From NCBI GenBank assembly GCA_021803575.1, contig JAJZLH010000018.1:1-34636 (forward strand): DNA of 34,636 bases, given 5' to 3'. Made by a program: the position numbers and the translations under genes. Shown piece by piece: positions 8,116 through 15,408 of the stretch. The stretch is from Bacillota bacterium. GTDB taxonomy: Bacteria > Bacillota > Sulfobacillia > JAJZYS01 > JAJZLH01. Every line of letters starts with the position of its first letter. The first letter of the stretch is position 1. The notes under the pieces are model-generated. The model saw nothing but the letters and a program-made list of their open reading frames with translations. It had not been told where the DNA came from and ran no database searches.

Positions 8116-8392
8116 TATCCCGATCCTCCCGCAACCACCGCGATGCCAGACCTGGCGCTAGAGGCACGGTCGGCGGCAGTGGTCGAGGCGAGTGGTTGGG
8201 CGGTTCGAGCCAACCGCGATCCTCCAGCTCCTTCAGCCGCTGGACGAGAGGAAGGCGAGCCATCTCTGGCGGTGCCAGGGATGCGACCGGGCGACCGTGG
8301 TGGGTGATGGTCCACTGCCCGCCGCGCTGGACGTCTCTGAGAATTTCGCTGAGACGGGCTTTGGCGTCACGGATGCCTATGACTCTATCCAC
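8105..8392 (-). CDS. vapB: VapB-like antitoxin (Phd/YefM fold)
   Basis: A 95-aa antitoxin. The N-terminal VDRVIGIRDAKARLSEILR and the following WTITHHGRPVASLAP are the Phd/YefM DNA-binding fold; the proline-rich C-terminal tail is the toxin-binding region. The frame is open to a GTG at 8446, but that codon forms part of the -35 element. GTG 8392 is favoured because seven G residues (8401-8407) lie 8 nt upstream of it and downstream of the promoter. Gene order is antitoxin then toxin with an 11-nt overlap. Confidence 0.85.
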   Translation of the reverse strand: MDRVIGIRDAKARLSEILRDVQRGGQWTITHHGRPVASLAPPEMARLPLVQRLKELEDRGWLEPPNHSPRPLPPTVPLAPGLASRWLREDRDSGL

Positions 8393-8410
8393 AACTGCGA
8401 CCCCCCCAAA

Positions 8411-8425
8411 TGTAGTCAGTGTAGT
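8411..8425. repeat. Direct repeat over the vapBC -10 region
   Basis: TGTAGT occurs twice, at 8411-8416 and 8420-8425, separated by CAG, so the two copies repeat at 9-bp spacing across the -10 box and start point. This could be the binding site of the Phd-fold antitoxin. The repeat is visible; the function is inferred. Confidence 0.4.
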
Positions 8426-8446
8426 TCTAAATTGCTCGGATGTCAC
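8418..8446 (-). promoter_or_regulatory. Promoter of vapBC
   Basis: Minus-strand GTGACA (8441-8446), a 17-nt spacer and TACACT (8418-8423). Transcription would begin near 8411, giving a leader of about 19 nt that contains the poly-G ribosome-binding site of vapB. Confidence 0.6.
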
Positions 8447-8714
8447 GGGCCGAAGGCCGCGCGCGAACCCAGCCGGGCCCCGTGACCGCGGGCAGCACCT
8501 GTAGATCGCCGGTGGCCGCGCCGCCCTTGGCTGCTCACACTTGGGTCACCGGGTGCGGCCACGGGGACTGTCCTACCCGATCTAGGGAGCGAGGACTGGG
8601 CGAACGAGATCGGCGGCGCGCTCCTTAACGTGGACAGAGAGCGTGTTTGGGCAGGCCTGCGCCGGAGCGCCGAGAAGACATCCCGAAACGAGAGTCGAGA
8701 GGCGGGGTCCTCGG

Positions 8715-9623
8715 GTGATCGATCTGCCATACGAGCGGATGGTCCGAACAGCGGCCCTCGATTGGCTAAATGTCCAGGACCCAGGCTGGTCTCGGCCGTT
8801 TCGTCATGAGGACCTGGCGGCATTCACCTTCCTGGGGCGGAGCATCCCCCTGATGGACCTGCAAAAGGGCATCCGTAAGCCAAGGCACATGGCTGCCGCG
8901 CTCTCGATCCGCACCCGCTACACGCCGCCGGGCGAGATGCGGCCGTACGACGACCAGATTGGATCAGAAGGACTCCATCGCTACAAGTATCGAGGCACAG
9001 ACCCTCAGCACCCGGACAACGTGGCGCTGCGGGTCGCACTCAGGTACGGCCTTCCCCTCATCTGGTTCTACGGCGCCTTGCCGGGCGTCTACGTGGCGAT
9101 TCGGCCAGTCTGGATCGTCGGCGAGGAGCCGGGTCAGCTTCAGTTCGTCGTGGCGGCCGATGCGGTTGAAAAGCTCGTTCAGCCGGGGGCCGGTACGGAC
9201 GACGACCAGCGCGCCTACTTTGAGCGGCTGACCAAGCAGCGCATCCACCAGCCGGTGTTCCGGGTCCAGGTGCTGGCCGCCTACCAGCACCAGTGCGCCA
9301 TCTGCCGGCTGCGCTACGACTCCTTGCTCGACGCCGCCCACATCTTGCCCGATGGGCACCCCCGAGGCACCCCAGAGGTGGTGAACGGTCTGTCGCTGTG
9401 CAAGATCCACCACGCCGCCTATGATCAGAACCTGCTCGGCATCCGGCCGGACCTCAAGGTGGAGGTGCGGCGCGACGTGCAGGTGGAGCACGACGGCCCC
9501 ATGCTCCTGCACGGGCTGCAGGAGATGAATCAAGTCGACTTGTGGGTGCCGCTCTCGCCAGCCGCTCGACCAGATCCCAGCCGCCTGGAGGAGCGCTATG
9601 AGCAGTTCCGGCGGGCCGGCTAG
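8715..9623 (+). CDS. HNH endonuclease (putative restriction-type)
   Basis: A 302-aa protein with an N-terminal domain of unknown specificity and a C-terminal HNH nuclease of the HNH_2 type. The nuclease runs from about residue 190: FRVQVLAAYQHQCAICRLR, LLDAAHILPDGHP, then NGLSLCKIHHAAYD. The cysteine pair CAIC, the DAAHI histidine, the central Asn and the KIHHAAYD end are intact, so metal binding and catalysis are expected. I chose GTG 8715 with GCGGGG upstream; the frame opens at 8643 and another ATG lies at 8739. Such proteins are often solitary endonucleases of restriction or defence loci. No methyltransferase is adjacent, so it may cut modified or foreign DNA. Confidence 0.82.
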   Translation: MIDLPYERMVRTAALDWLNVQDPGWSRPFRHEDLAAFTFLGRSIPLMDLQKGIRKPRHMAAALSIRTRYTPPGEMRPYDDQIGSEGLHRYKYRGTDPQHPDNVALRVALRYGLPLIWFYGALPGVYVAIRPVWIVGEEPGQLQFVVAADAVEKLVQPGAGTDDDQRAYFERLTKQRIHQPVFRVQVLAAYQHQCAICRLRYDSLLDAAHILPDGHPRGTPEVVNGLSLCKIHHAAYDQNLLGIRPDLKVEVRRDVQVEHDGPMLLHGLQEMNQVDLWVPLSPAARPDPSRLEERYEQFRRAG

Positions 9624-9809
9624 CGCGTCTCCGGCCATGGCGCGGACACTTCCAGACTGAGCCGATCTGCCGAGCTCGCCGGCACGGACTCTTGGTCTCA
9701 AGCAGTCAGCGGGTCACAAGTGCATGCCGCGGATCGGGGGCCCGCGGATGTGTGGGCGAGCCGGGCAAGGGTTGGCAAGAGCGAGAGTCCCGCCTCGTGC
9801 TGGCCGGAG

Positions 9810-10220
9810 CTACCTGTCGAGACGCTGCACGAGCTGACGGACTGCGGCGACGACCAGACGCGCCCCATCTCTGGCCTTTTCGGCATCGGTAAGTGCGTAG
9901 TGTTCGTCAGGAATGAAATCGACGTCTCCGTAAAACGCAAGTTCGCGCTCCTTGCGAAGGCTGGTCGACACGGCTGCCACCATCTCCACCGGAAAGCCCG
10001 TCAGTCGGTCTTCGTACTCGCGAAGGAGGGCACTGACATCGTGCACCTTGGGCGGTTCCACACCAACCAGGCGCAGGGCGGCCTTGAGAGTCAGCTCGAC
10101 GATCTCCTGCGCCTCCTGAACCACGTCGGAGAAGGCCTGGGCGCCCATCAGCGTGTCCAGCGCCAGAAGGCGCGCCTCTGCCTTGCGCAGGTAGCTCTCG
10201 GCGAGCGATCTGCCAGTCAC
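9810..10220 (-). CDS. HEPN-domain protein of an MNT/HEPN module
   Basis: A 136-aa HEPN protein. Helical segments ESYLRKAEARLLAL, DVVQEAQEIVELTLKAALRLVGVEPPK and HDVSALL are followed by KERELAFYGDVDFIP and a DAEKARDGARLVVAAVRQL helix, the familiar order for HEPN partners of minimal nucleotidyltransferases. The start is taken as GTG 10220, because its GTGA overlaps the stop codon of the upstream nucleotidyltransferase gene by 4 nt and GGTGGAG lies just before it; the frame is open to 10325. In characterised MNT/HEPN pairs the HEPN protein is an RNase toxin silenced by AMPylation. The strict R-x4-6-H motif is not obvious here, so activity is uncertain. Confidence 0.78.
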   Translation of the reverse strand: MTGRSLAESYLRKAEARLLALDTLMGAQAFSDVVQEAQEIVELTLKAALRLVGVEPPKVHDVSALLREYEDRLTGFPVEMVAAVSTSLRKERELAFYGDVDFIPDEHYALTDAEKARDGARLVVAAVRQLVQRLDR

Positions 10221-10627
10221 AGGCTCCACCTTCCCGGCGTGGCGCTGTCTCCGGCGCGATCCCAGTGCCACGTCTCGCCGGTGCGGATGTAGCGCGCACC
10301 CTGCCTGGCAAGACGCTGGCGCCACCCTTCAAGGATCTCCGTCGCCTGCGACGCACCCCACAGCGGGCGGCCCTCCCGGGCGATGTCAAGGAGGAGAGGG
10401 AATCCCTCTCCCACCTCCGCAGCGGTGCGCAGGACGAGGGAGAGCCTCGGCAGTTCGGTGCGGCCTGCCTGCCACCGCCTCTCGATGGCGTCTGCGCGGC
10501 TTTGTCTTGCCGCCCGCCCGGGCGGAAGGCGCGAGGCAATGCAAAGCAGATCGATGTCAAATTCCTCGTTTGGTGAACGCCGCGCCACTGAGCCGAAGAG
10601 GATGACGGCCACGAGGTCTGGTCCCAC
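10217..10627 (-). CDS. Minimal nucleotidyltransferase (MNT), probably 5'-frameshifted
   Basis: A pol-beta-type nucleotidyltransferase, the expected antitoxin of the HEPN protein. The signature FGSVARRSPNEEFDIDLL gives Gly12-Ser13 and the metal-binding Asp24 and Asp26. The in-frame start at GTG 10627 leaves only 10 residues before the GS motif and has no good ribosome-binding site. In the neighbouring frame, a GTG at 10695 preceded by GGAGG encodes VAGELRARLEALVAEAAAL, the helix normally found before this domain, and it would continue into the nucleotidyltransferase if one base were restored near 10630-10645. The gene is therefore likely a recent frameshift, unless the assembly is wrong. Stop and HEPN start overlap by 4 nt. 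Confidence 0.75.
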   Translation of the reverse strand: MGPDLVAVILFGSVARRSPNEEFDIDLLCIASRLPPGRAARQSRADAIERRWQAGRTELPRLSLVLRTAAEVGEGFPLLLDIAREGRPLWGASQATEILEGWRQRLARQGARYIRTGETWHWDRAGDSATPGRWSL

Positions 10628-10695
10628 CTCTGAGAGGGCAGCGCGGCGGCCTCGGCTACCAGTGCCTCAAGTCTCGCCCTCAGCTCGCCTGCCAC

Positions 10696-11108
10696 ACGCT
10701 CCGCCTCCGATGCTGGCAGATTACCATGTCCCTCTGCCCATTCTCCATGCCGGGAGAGACGGCGTCGGGGCCCCGGGGCGAAGAAGGCGGACAAGCGGGT
10801 AGAGGTTCTCCAAACTCTGTCAGCGCGGTTGCCTAACCGCAGCAGGAGGTGCACCGGCCTACAGACAGGTCACCTCCGCCGCCCGGCCGACATCGCCCAG
10901 GATCGGCCCTGCCCGCTTGGCGACTTCGACCTGCTCGTGGTGAGGCTCGAGGTGGCGCTGCTACAGCTGGTGGGGAAGGCTGGACGCGAGCAGGGGGCGG
11001 CCAAGAACACGCCCCAAAGCATCGACTGAGCGCCCTCTTCCCCGGGCGGTGGTAATCAGGTAAAATTTAGGAAGTTTAACCGTTGCTGCCACGGAGGCGG
11101 TTTCTGCC
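10696..11108. other. Gene-poor stretch before the MFS gene
   Basis: About 410 bases between the 5' end of the MNT gene and the MFS start. No frame has a recognisable protein. Around 11050-11090 the sequence becomes AT-rich, with a TAAAAT that could be the -10 of the downstream MFS gene, but I find no good -35 at the right distance. Confidence 0.35.
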
Positions 11109-12602
11109 GTGCCAGCGGAGAAGCAGTTGTCAGGGACCGTGCGCAGCCTGGTCCCGGCCCGCATGGACCGGCTGCCATGGAGCCGGTTCCACTGGCTGGT
11201 TGTGATCGGGTTGGGCGTGTCGTGGATTCTGGACGGGCTGGAGATCCAGATCGCCTCCAGCGTCAGCCCAGTACTGCAGTTGCATGCAACACTCGGTCTG
11301 AGCGCTGCCCAGGTCGGACTGCTCGGAACCGCCTATCTAGGCGGCGAGGTGGTCGGTGCCCTCGGCTTCGGGCGGCTCACGGACTATCTGGGCCGAAAGA
11401 AGCTGTTCGTGTGGACGCTCGCCATCTACCTGGTGGCCAGCGGCATCTCGGGACTCTCGCCCACGCTGTGGTTCTTGCTCCTCTTCCGGTTCATCGCAGG
11501 GGCGGGCATCGGCGGCGAATACACCGCCATCAACTCTGCCATTGACGAACTGATTCCCTCCTACTACCGAGGTCGGGTCGACATCGCGGTCAACGGCACC
11601 TACTGGGCAGGTGCCCTGATCGGATCGGTCGGCAGCCTGTTCTTGCTCAATCCGCACCTATTGCCGGTCGACCTGGGCTGGCGGATCGGCTTCTTCCTGG
11701 GACCGGTGATCGGCCTGATCATCATCTACATCCGCCGCTACATCCCGGAAAGTCCGCGCTGGCTGATGGTCCACGGCAAAAACGCCGAGGCGGAGCAGAT
11801 CGTCGACCGGATCGAGAAAGAGGTGGTGCGCGGCGGCGGAAAGCTCACACCCGTCGCCGACAGCAGTGCCATCGAGGTGACCGGCCGGCCGGCAGTCTCC
11901 TATTACCAGATCACGATGACCATGCTTAAGACCTACCCCAGACGCTCGTTCTTGGGATTTTCCATGATGGTGACGCAGTCGTTTTTGTACAACGCCATCT
12001 TTTTCTCGTATGCTCTCGTGCTCGCCAATTTCTATCACATTGCGTCTGACCGTATCGGCTACTTCTTTATTCCCTTCGCCATCGGCAACCTGCTGGGACC
12101 GCTTTTGCTGGGCGGGCTGTTCGACACGGTGGGCCGGCGCAAGATGATCACGTTCACCTACTGTCTCTCCGGGCTGTTGCTGGCCATCTCGGGTGCACTC
12201 TTCGACGCCGGGGCGTTGAGCGCGCTGACCCAGACCGTCTTCTGGTGCGTCATCTTCTTCTTCGCCTCGGCCGGGGCGTCCTCGGCCTATCTCACAGTCA
12301 GCGAGATCTTCCCGCTGGAGCTAAGAGGGCAGGCCATCTCCTTCTTCTTCGCCATCGCCCAACTGGTGGGCGGGGTGGGCGCCCCGCTGCTGTTTGCCTC
12401 GCTGGTGGGCAAGGGCGCGAACCCCGGCCCCCTCACGCTCGGCTACTACGTCGGTGCCGCAGTCATGGTGGCGGGCGGCGTGGTCGCCTGGTTCTTCGCA
12501 GTGAACGCGGAGCGCACATCGCTGGAGGACATCGCCAAGCCGCTGTCGGTAGTGGAGGGGAAGAAGCCGGCCGGACCGAGCCAGGAAGAGGCGCCGGCAT
12601 GA
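11109..12602 (+). CDS. MFS transporter, sugar-porter/aromatic-acid type
   Basis: A 497-aa major facilitator with twelve predicted helices. The loop 2-3 motif appears as GRLTDYLGRKK and its second-half copy as GGLFDTVGRRK. RFIAGAGIGGEYTAINSAI in helix 4-5 and PESPRWLM before the central loop are features shared by the sugar-porter and aromatic-acid:H+ symporter branches. The start GTG 11109 has GGAGG 11 nt upstream. Substrate cannot be assigned: GGEYTA is common among carriers for organic acids and sugars. A 6-bp hairpin (12621-12635) and a short ORF separate it from the UspA-like gene, which it may co-transcribe. Confidence 0.88.
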   Translation: MPAEKQLSGTVRSLVPARMDRLPWSRFHWLVVIGLGVSWILDGLEIQIASSVSPVLQLHATLGLSAAQVGLLGTAYLGGEVVGALGFGRLTDYLGRKKLFVWTLAIYLVASGISGLSPTLWFLLLFRFIAGAGIGGEYTAINSAIDELIPSYYRGRVDIAVNGTYWAGALIGSVGSLFLLNPHLLPVDLGWRIGFFLGPVIGLIIIYIRRYIPESPRWLMVHGKNAEAEQIVDRIEKEVVRGGGKLTPVADSSAIEVTGRPAVSYYQITMTMLKTYPRRSFLGFSMMVTQSFLYNAIFFSYALVLANFYHIASDRIGYFFIPFAIGNLLGPLLLGGLFDTVGRRKMITFTYCLSGLLLAISGALFDAGALSALTQTVFWCVIFFFASAGASSAYLTVSEIFPLELRGQAISFFFAIAQLVGGVGAPLLFASLVGKGANPGPLTLGYYVGAAVMVAGGVVAWFFAVNAERTSLEDIAKPLSVVEGKKPAGPSQEEAPA

Positions 12603-12620
12603 GCCGGCGAGCATGTTCTA

Positions 12621-12635
12621 GATGGGACCCCCATC
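12621..12635 (+). terminator. Short hairpin after the MFS gene
   Basis: GATGGG (12621-12626), a 3-nt loop and CCCATC (12630-12635), 19 nt beyond the MFS stop. There is no following U tract. It could be a weak terminator or an RNA end-stabilising hairpin in front of the short ORF at 12659. Confidence 0.35.
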
Positions 12636-12658
12636 CCGACCAGAGGAGTGAGCGAGCC

Positions 12659-12715
12659 ATGACGAGACCGCTGACCAGGCAGATGGCACTGACCGCCGAT
12701 CGGAGCCGACTGTGA
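12659..12715 (+). CDS. Possible 18-aa upstream ORF coupled to the UspA-like gene
   Basis: An 18-codon frame, MTRPLTRQMALTADRSRL, with GAGGAG at 12643-12648 (10-nt spacing) before its ATG. Its TGA (12713-12715) overlaps the GTG start of the UspA-like gene (12712-12714) as GTGA. The overlap and the ribosome-binding site suggest that it is translated and delivers ribosomes to the next start. The peptide has no run of one regulated amino acid, so attenuation is not implied. It could also be a chance ORF. Confidence 0.4.
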   Translation: MTRPLTRQMALTADRSRL

Positions 12716-13191
12716 GCACCGCCGGCTCGCCTGCCCGGAGCGATGGCCGGGTGATCGTGGTCGGTGTGAGCTTGACCAGCGGCTCGCCCACGGCGCTGCG
12801 CTGGGCCTTCAGAGAGGCCAGCGCGCGCCATGCCCCGCTCCAGGCGGTGACGGCCTGGCAGCCGCCGATCTCACCACCCGGACCGGTCCCACGGCCATCG
12901 GTGTTCCCGCCACTGCTGCCGGCCGAAATTCAGGTCCGCACCGAGGCGGCCTTGGCCCAGGCGGTAGAGCAGGCGCTGGGGACCATAAGCGCCGTGACCT
13001 GCATCGCCGTCCGGGGTGGCATCGCTGAGGTGTTGCTGCAGGCGTCAGGCCGAGCCCAGATGCTGGTGATTGGGCCACTGCACCCCAATCTCACTGATAC
13101 CCTGCTGCAGCGGCGCCGGTTCGGCGAGCTGATGCAGCGGGCTTCTTGTCCGGTGGTGATCATGCCGCCAGCTGAGGTTGAGGCTGGGTAA
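12712..13191 (+). CDS. UspA-like universal stress protein
   Basis: A 159-aa single-domain universal stress protein. The N-terminal strand VIVVGVSLTSGSPTALRWAFREA and the helix that follows match the family, as does the C-terminal SCPVVIMPP strand. The ATP-binding segment, usually a glycine motif such as GSRGxGG, reads IGPLHPNLTDTLLQRRRFG, so the glycines are missing and nucleotide binding is doubtful. GTG 12712 has GGAG 6 nt upstream and overlaps the preceding short ORF by 4 nt. USPs are usually induced by stress or starvation; no partner identifies the signal here. Confidence 0.82.
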   Translation: MSTAGSPARSDGRVIVVGVSLTSGSPTALRWAFREASARHAPLQAVTAWQPPISPPGPVPRPSVFPPLLPAEIQVRTEAALAQAVEQALGTISAVTCIAVRGGIAEVLLQASGRAQMLVIGPLHPNLTDTLLQRRRFGELMQRASCPVVIMPPAEVEAG

Positions 13192-13402
13192 CCCGGCCCG
13201 GCAGGATAGGCGGGGCAGACGGGCGGCGGGGAAGCGGCGCTCGTTTTCGCTGGGCGCCGTCGCCACCAGGGACCGGCGGCGATGCAGCCATGCGCCCATC
13301 GCGTCGTCAGCCAGGTGACGTCCCAGGGCATGAGGTCACGGCACACACAGCGATCACTTACCATGCCGTCCCGGCGTGGATGGACAGGGCAAGCGGGTGG
13401 TG

Positions 13403-14629
13403 TCAGGTGGCCCGCCTGGGCGCTTCACGGCCTGCACTCGGCATGGGCACCCGGCGGAAGATGGCGTACAGGGTGAGGTCGTAGAGCGCCTTCAGTGTGC
13501 CGGCGGCGATGAAGGGCAGACCGAACAGGCCGTGCGCCATGGCCAGGCCGCTGAGAGACGGCGACACTGCGGAGGACACACCGCGCACCGAGGCGGTGAG
13601 CCCGGCGGCAGCCGCCTGCTCCTCGGGCTGAACCATGGCCATGGTGTAGGCCTGGCGGGTTGGCACGTCGAGCTGGGAGAGCAGGCTGCGGGCGACCCAC
13701 AATCCGGCCGCCAGCGGGAAGGTAGGGGCGAAGGCGACCAGTAAGAGCAGCAGATTGGACGGCAGGTGGGTAAAGACCATGGTGTTGAGGAGACCGAAGC
13801 GCCTGGCCAGAGGAGCCGCCGCCAGATAGGAGCCGGCCGCCGCCAGGTTGGACAGGAAGAAGAGCGGACCCAGCACGCCGAGGCCGACGCCGAAACGGTT
13901 GTGCAAGAGCACCACCACGATGCCCTGCACCACCAGCCCGCCAGCCAGGGCGTCGACGCCAAACAGGGCGGTCAGCCGGGTGACGATCTTGCGGCTGGGG
14001 CCAAGCGGCGCCGATCGGACGGCTGAACCGCCTCCTTCCACCGCCGGTGTGAGCCGGGTGTACAAGATGGCAAGAGCCAGCCCGAGCAGGCCATAGAGGA
14101 TCAGCGCCAACCGCCAGGCCGGTGGCGAGAGGATACCGCCTGTACCGTGGCCGGCGAAGAGACCAGCGGCCAGGGCGCCCAGCGCTGTGCCGACGGCGGC
14201 GATCAGGTTGTAGATGGCGTACACCGCAGTGCGCCGGTCGGCGGCCACCACCCGGGCCAGCCCGGCCTGCTCCAGCGGCAGCATGCCGCCGATGTCCTTG
14301 CCGGTGGGGCTGAAACTGGCCAGGAGAGCGGCCAGGCCGATCACCCAGGGCGAGAGCGACCATGCCAGCAGGCCGCCGCCGGCCATTATCGCCCCGGCCT
14401 GGACCGTGAGCAGCCGCCTGCGCCCGAAGCGGTTGGCACCGAGGCCGAACAGGGCGCTCTGGGCGCCGCCGGAGAGGAGGGCGAGGGCGAACAGGCCGCC
14501 GATGGCAGCGGCAGAGAGGCCGCGGGCGGCCAGCGTCAGGCCCAGGCTCACCGAGATGAGACCGAATCCCAGGTTGCGGAGGAAGGTGGCGGTGATGATC
14601 GCCCAGACGTCAGGCGGCAGACCCTTCAC
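13403..14629 (-). CDS. MFS transporter next to a ChrB-domain gene
   Basis: A 408-aa major facilitator with twelve hydrophobic segments starting at GTG 14629. The first half has GANRFGRRRLL in loop 2-3 and the unusual SFSPTGKDIGGMLPLEQA segment at helix 4-5; the second half contains RSLLSQLDVPTRQAYTMAMV. MFS proteins with this SPTGKDIG...EQA pattern often sit beside ChrB-type chromate-resistance proteins, and here that gene ends 124 nt upstream on the same strand. Export of an oxyanion or metal complex is therefore a reasonable but unproven guess. It converges with the UspA-like gene. Confidence 0.82.
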   Translation of the reverse strand: MKGLPPDVWAIITATFLRNLGFGLISVSLGLTLAARGLSAAAIGGLFALALLSGGAQSALFGLGANRFGRRRLLTVQAGAIMAGGGLLAWSLSPWVIGLAALLASFSPTGKDIGGMLPLEQAGLARVVAADRRTAVYAIYNLIAAVGTALGALAAGLFAGHGTGGILSPPAWRLALILYGLLGLALAILYTRLTPAVEGGGSAVRSAPLGPSRKIVTRLTALFGVDALAGGLVVQGIVVVLLHNRFGVGLGVLGPLFFLSNLAAAGSYLAAAPLARRFGLLNTMVFTHLPSNLLLLLVAFAPTFPLAAGLWVARSLLSQLDVPTRQAYTMAMVQPEEQAAAAGLTASVRGVSSAVSPSLSGLAMAHGLFGLPFIAAGTLKALYDLTLYAIFRRVPMPSAGREAPRRAT

Positions 14630-14752
14630 CGCTCGCTCACGACGGCCGGCCGCCCGTCACCGGGGCAGGCACCGGCATGGCGGCAGGTCGGGCGAGTGAA
14701 GGGACTGGGCGCCCAACTGAGTGCCGCCGGCCGGCGAAAGAGCGATGCATGA

Positions 14753-15199
14753 TTAGTGCTGGGACTGGCACCAGGCGTAGAGGGCATCGTAGACGGGCGT
14801 CTCGAGGTGGATCTTGGCCTGGTCGTCCTCGCCGTGGATGAGGGCGAAGCCGTGCGCCACCGCTCTCAGCCCGGCCGCCTCCGGGACGATCTGAAGGTCA
14901 GCTGCCACGTCCGCACCGTGCACGATCTTGGCCAGTTTGGCCAACGCCGGGTCGCTCAGCTGGTACTTCAGGATGATCGACTCGAAGCTGCAGCGGCCGC
15001 TCACATGTCCCAGTTCCACTCCCTCCACGTCGAACGGAATGGCTCCGGTCTGGGCGGCGACGGTTGCCACCTCATCCCGTGCCACGAACAGGAAGGTGGC
15101 GTCCTGGTCCACGAAGCGCTTGATCAGCCAGGGGCAGGCGATGCGGTCGACATTGGCGTTCTTGCGGGTCACCCACTGCACGGGCATTCTCCTTTGCAT
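14753..15199 (-). CDS. Stand-alone ChrB C-terminal domain (chromate resistance) protein
   Basis: About 148 aa corresponding to the C-terminal chromate-resistance domain of ChrB: WVTRKNANVDRIACPWLIKRFVD, a FLFVARDEV strand, a GHVSGRCSFESII motif containing a His/Cys pair, and a C-terminal HGADVAADLQIVPEAAGL region. Full ChrB proteins carry an extra N-terminal regulatory domain, absent here. Two starts are possible: ATG 15199, with GAGAGGG 10 nt upstream, and ATG 15187, closer to homology but only 1 nt after AAGGAG. I prefer 15199. It probably forms an operon with the MFS gene. The domain is linked to chromate resistance in experiments on other species; its chemistry is unsettled. Confidence 0.82.
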   Translation of the reverse strand: MQRRMPVQWVTRKNANVDRIACPWLIKRFVDQDATFLFVARDEVATVAAQTGAIPFDVEGVELGHVSGRCSFESIILKYQLSDPALAKLAKIVHGADVAADLQIVPEAAGLRAVAHGFALIHGEDDQAKIHLETPVYDALYAWCQSQH

Positions 15200-15333
15200 C
15201 AGTGATCGGCCCTCTCGCCCAATTTCCAGTCCGGACGCCGACAGCCTGCCACCAAGGGCCAGGGAATCTGCCGGATGGCGACCTGGCGGGGAGGAGGGCG
15301 GCGGTGGAGGGCGAAACGGAACCAGGGAACAGA

Positions 15334-15355
15334 TTGACGTTTGCGTCAACGTAAA
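15334..15355. promoter_or_regulatory. LiuR-like operator, overlapping palindromes
   Basis: Two overlapping dyads sit between the divergent ChrB-like and MerR genes. TTGACGTTTGCGTCAA (15334-15349) is a perfect 6-bp dyad, and TTTGCGTCAACGTAAA (15340-15355) differs at two positions from TTTACGTTAACGTAAA, the form I recall for LiuR sites. The MerR protein encoded 54 bp downstream is LiuR-like. The match is by eye; binding is inferred. Confidence 0.6.
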
Positions 15356-15408
15356 GCCAAACCACCCCGGCGGCAGCGGGCCTGTTTGGTCAGGAGGTGG
15401 AGGAGCCC

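Noticed and set aside
8393-8446. Longer vapB from GTG 8446
   Set aside because: The codon is part of the -35 element and would be upstream of the predicted transcription start.
10961-11164. Minus-strand frame before the MFS gene ending in GRVLGRPLLASSLPHQL
   Set aside because: No ribosome-binding site, no recognisable domain and overlap with the MFS 5' end.
13192-13402. Possible terminator between the UspA-like gene and the facing MFS gene
   Set aside because: Only a 6-bp CGGCGC/GCGCCG pairing with a long loop and no U tract.
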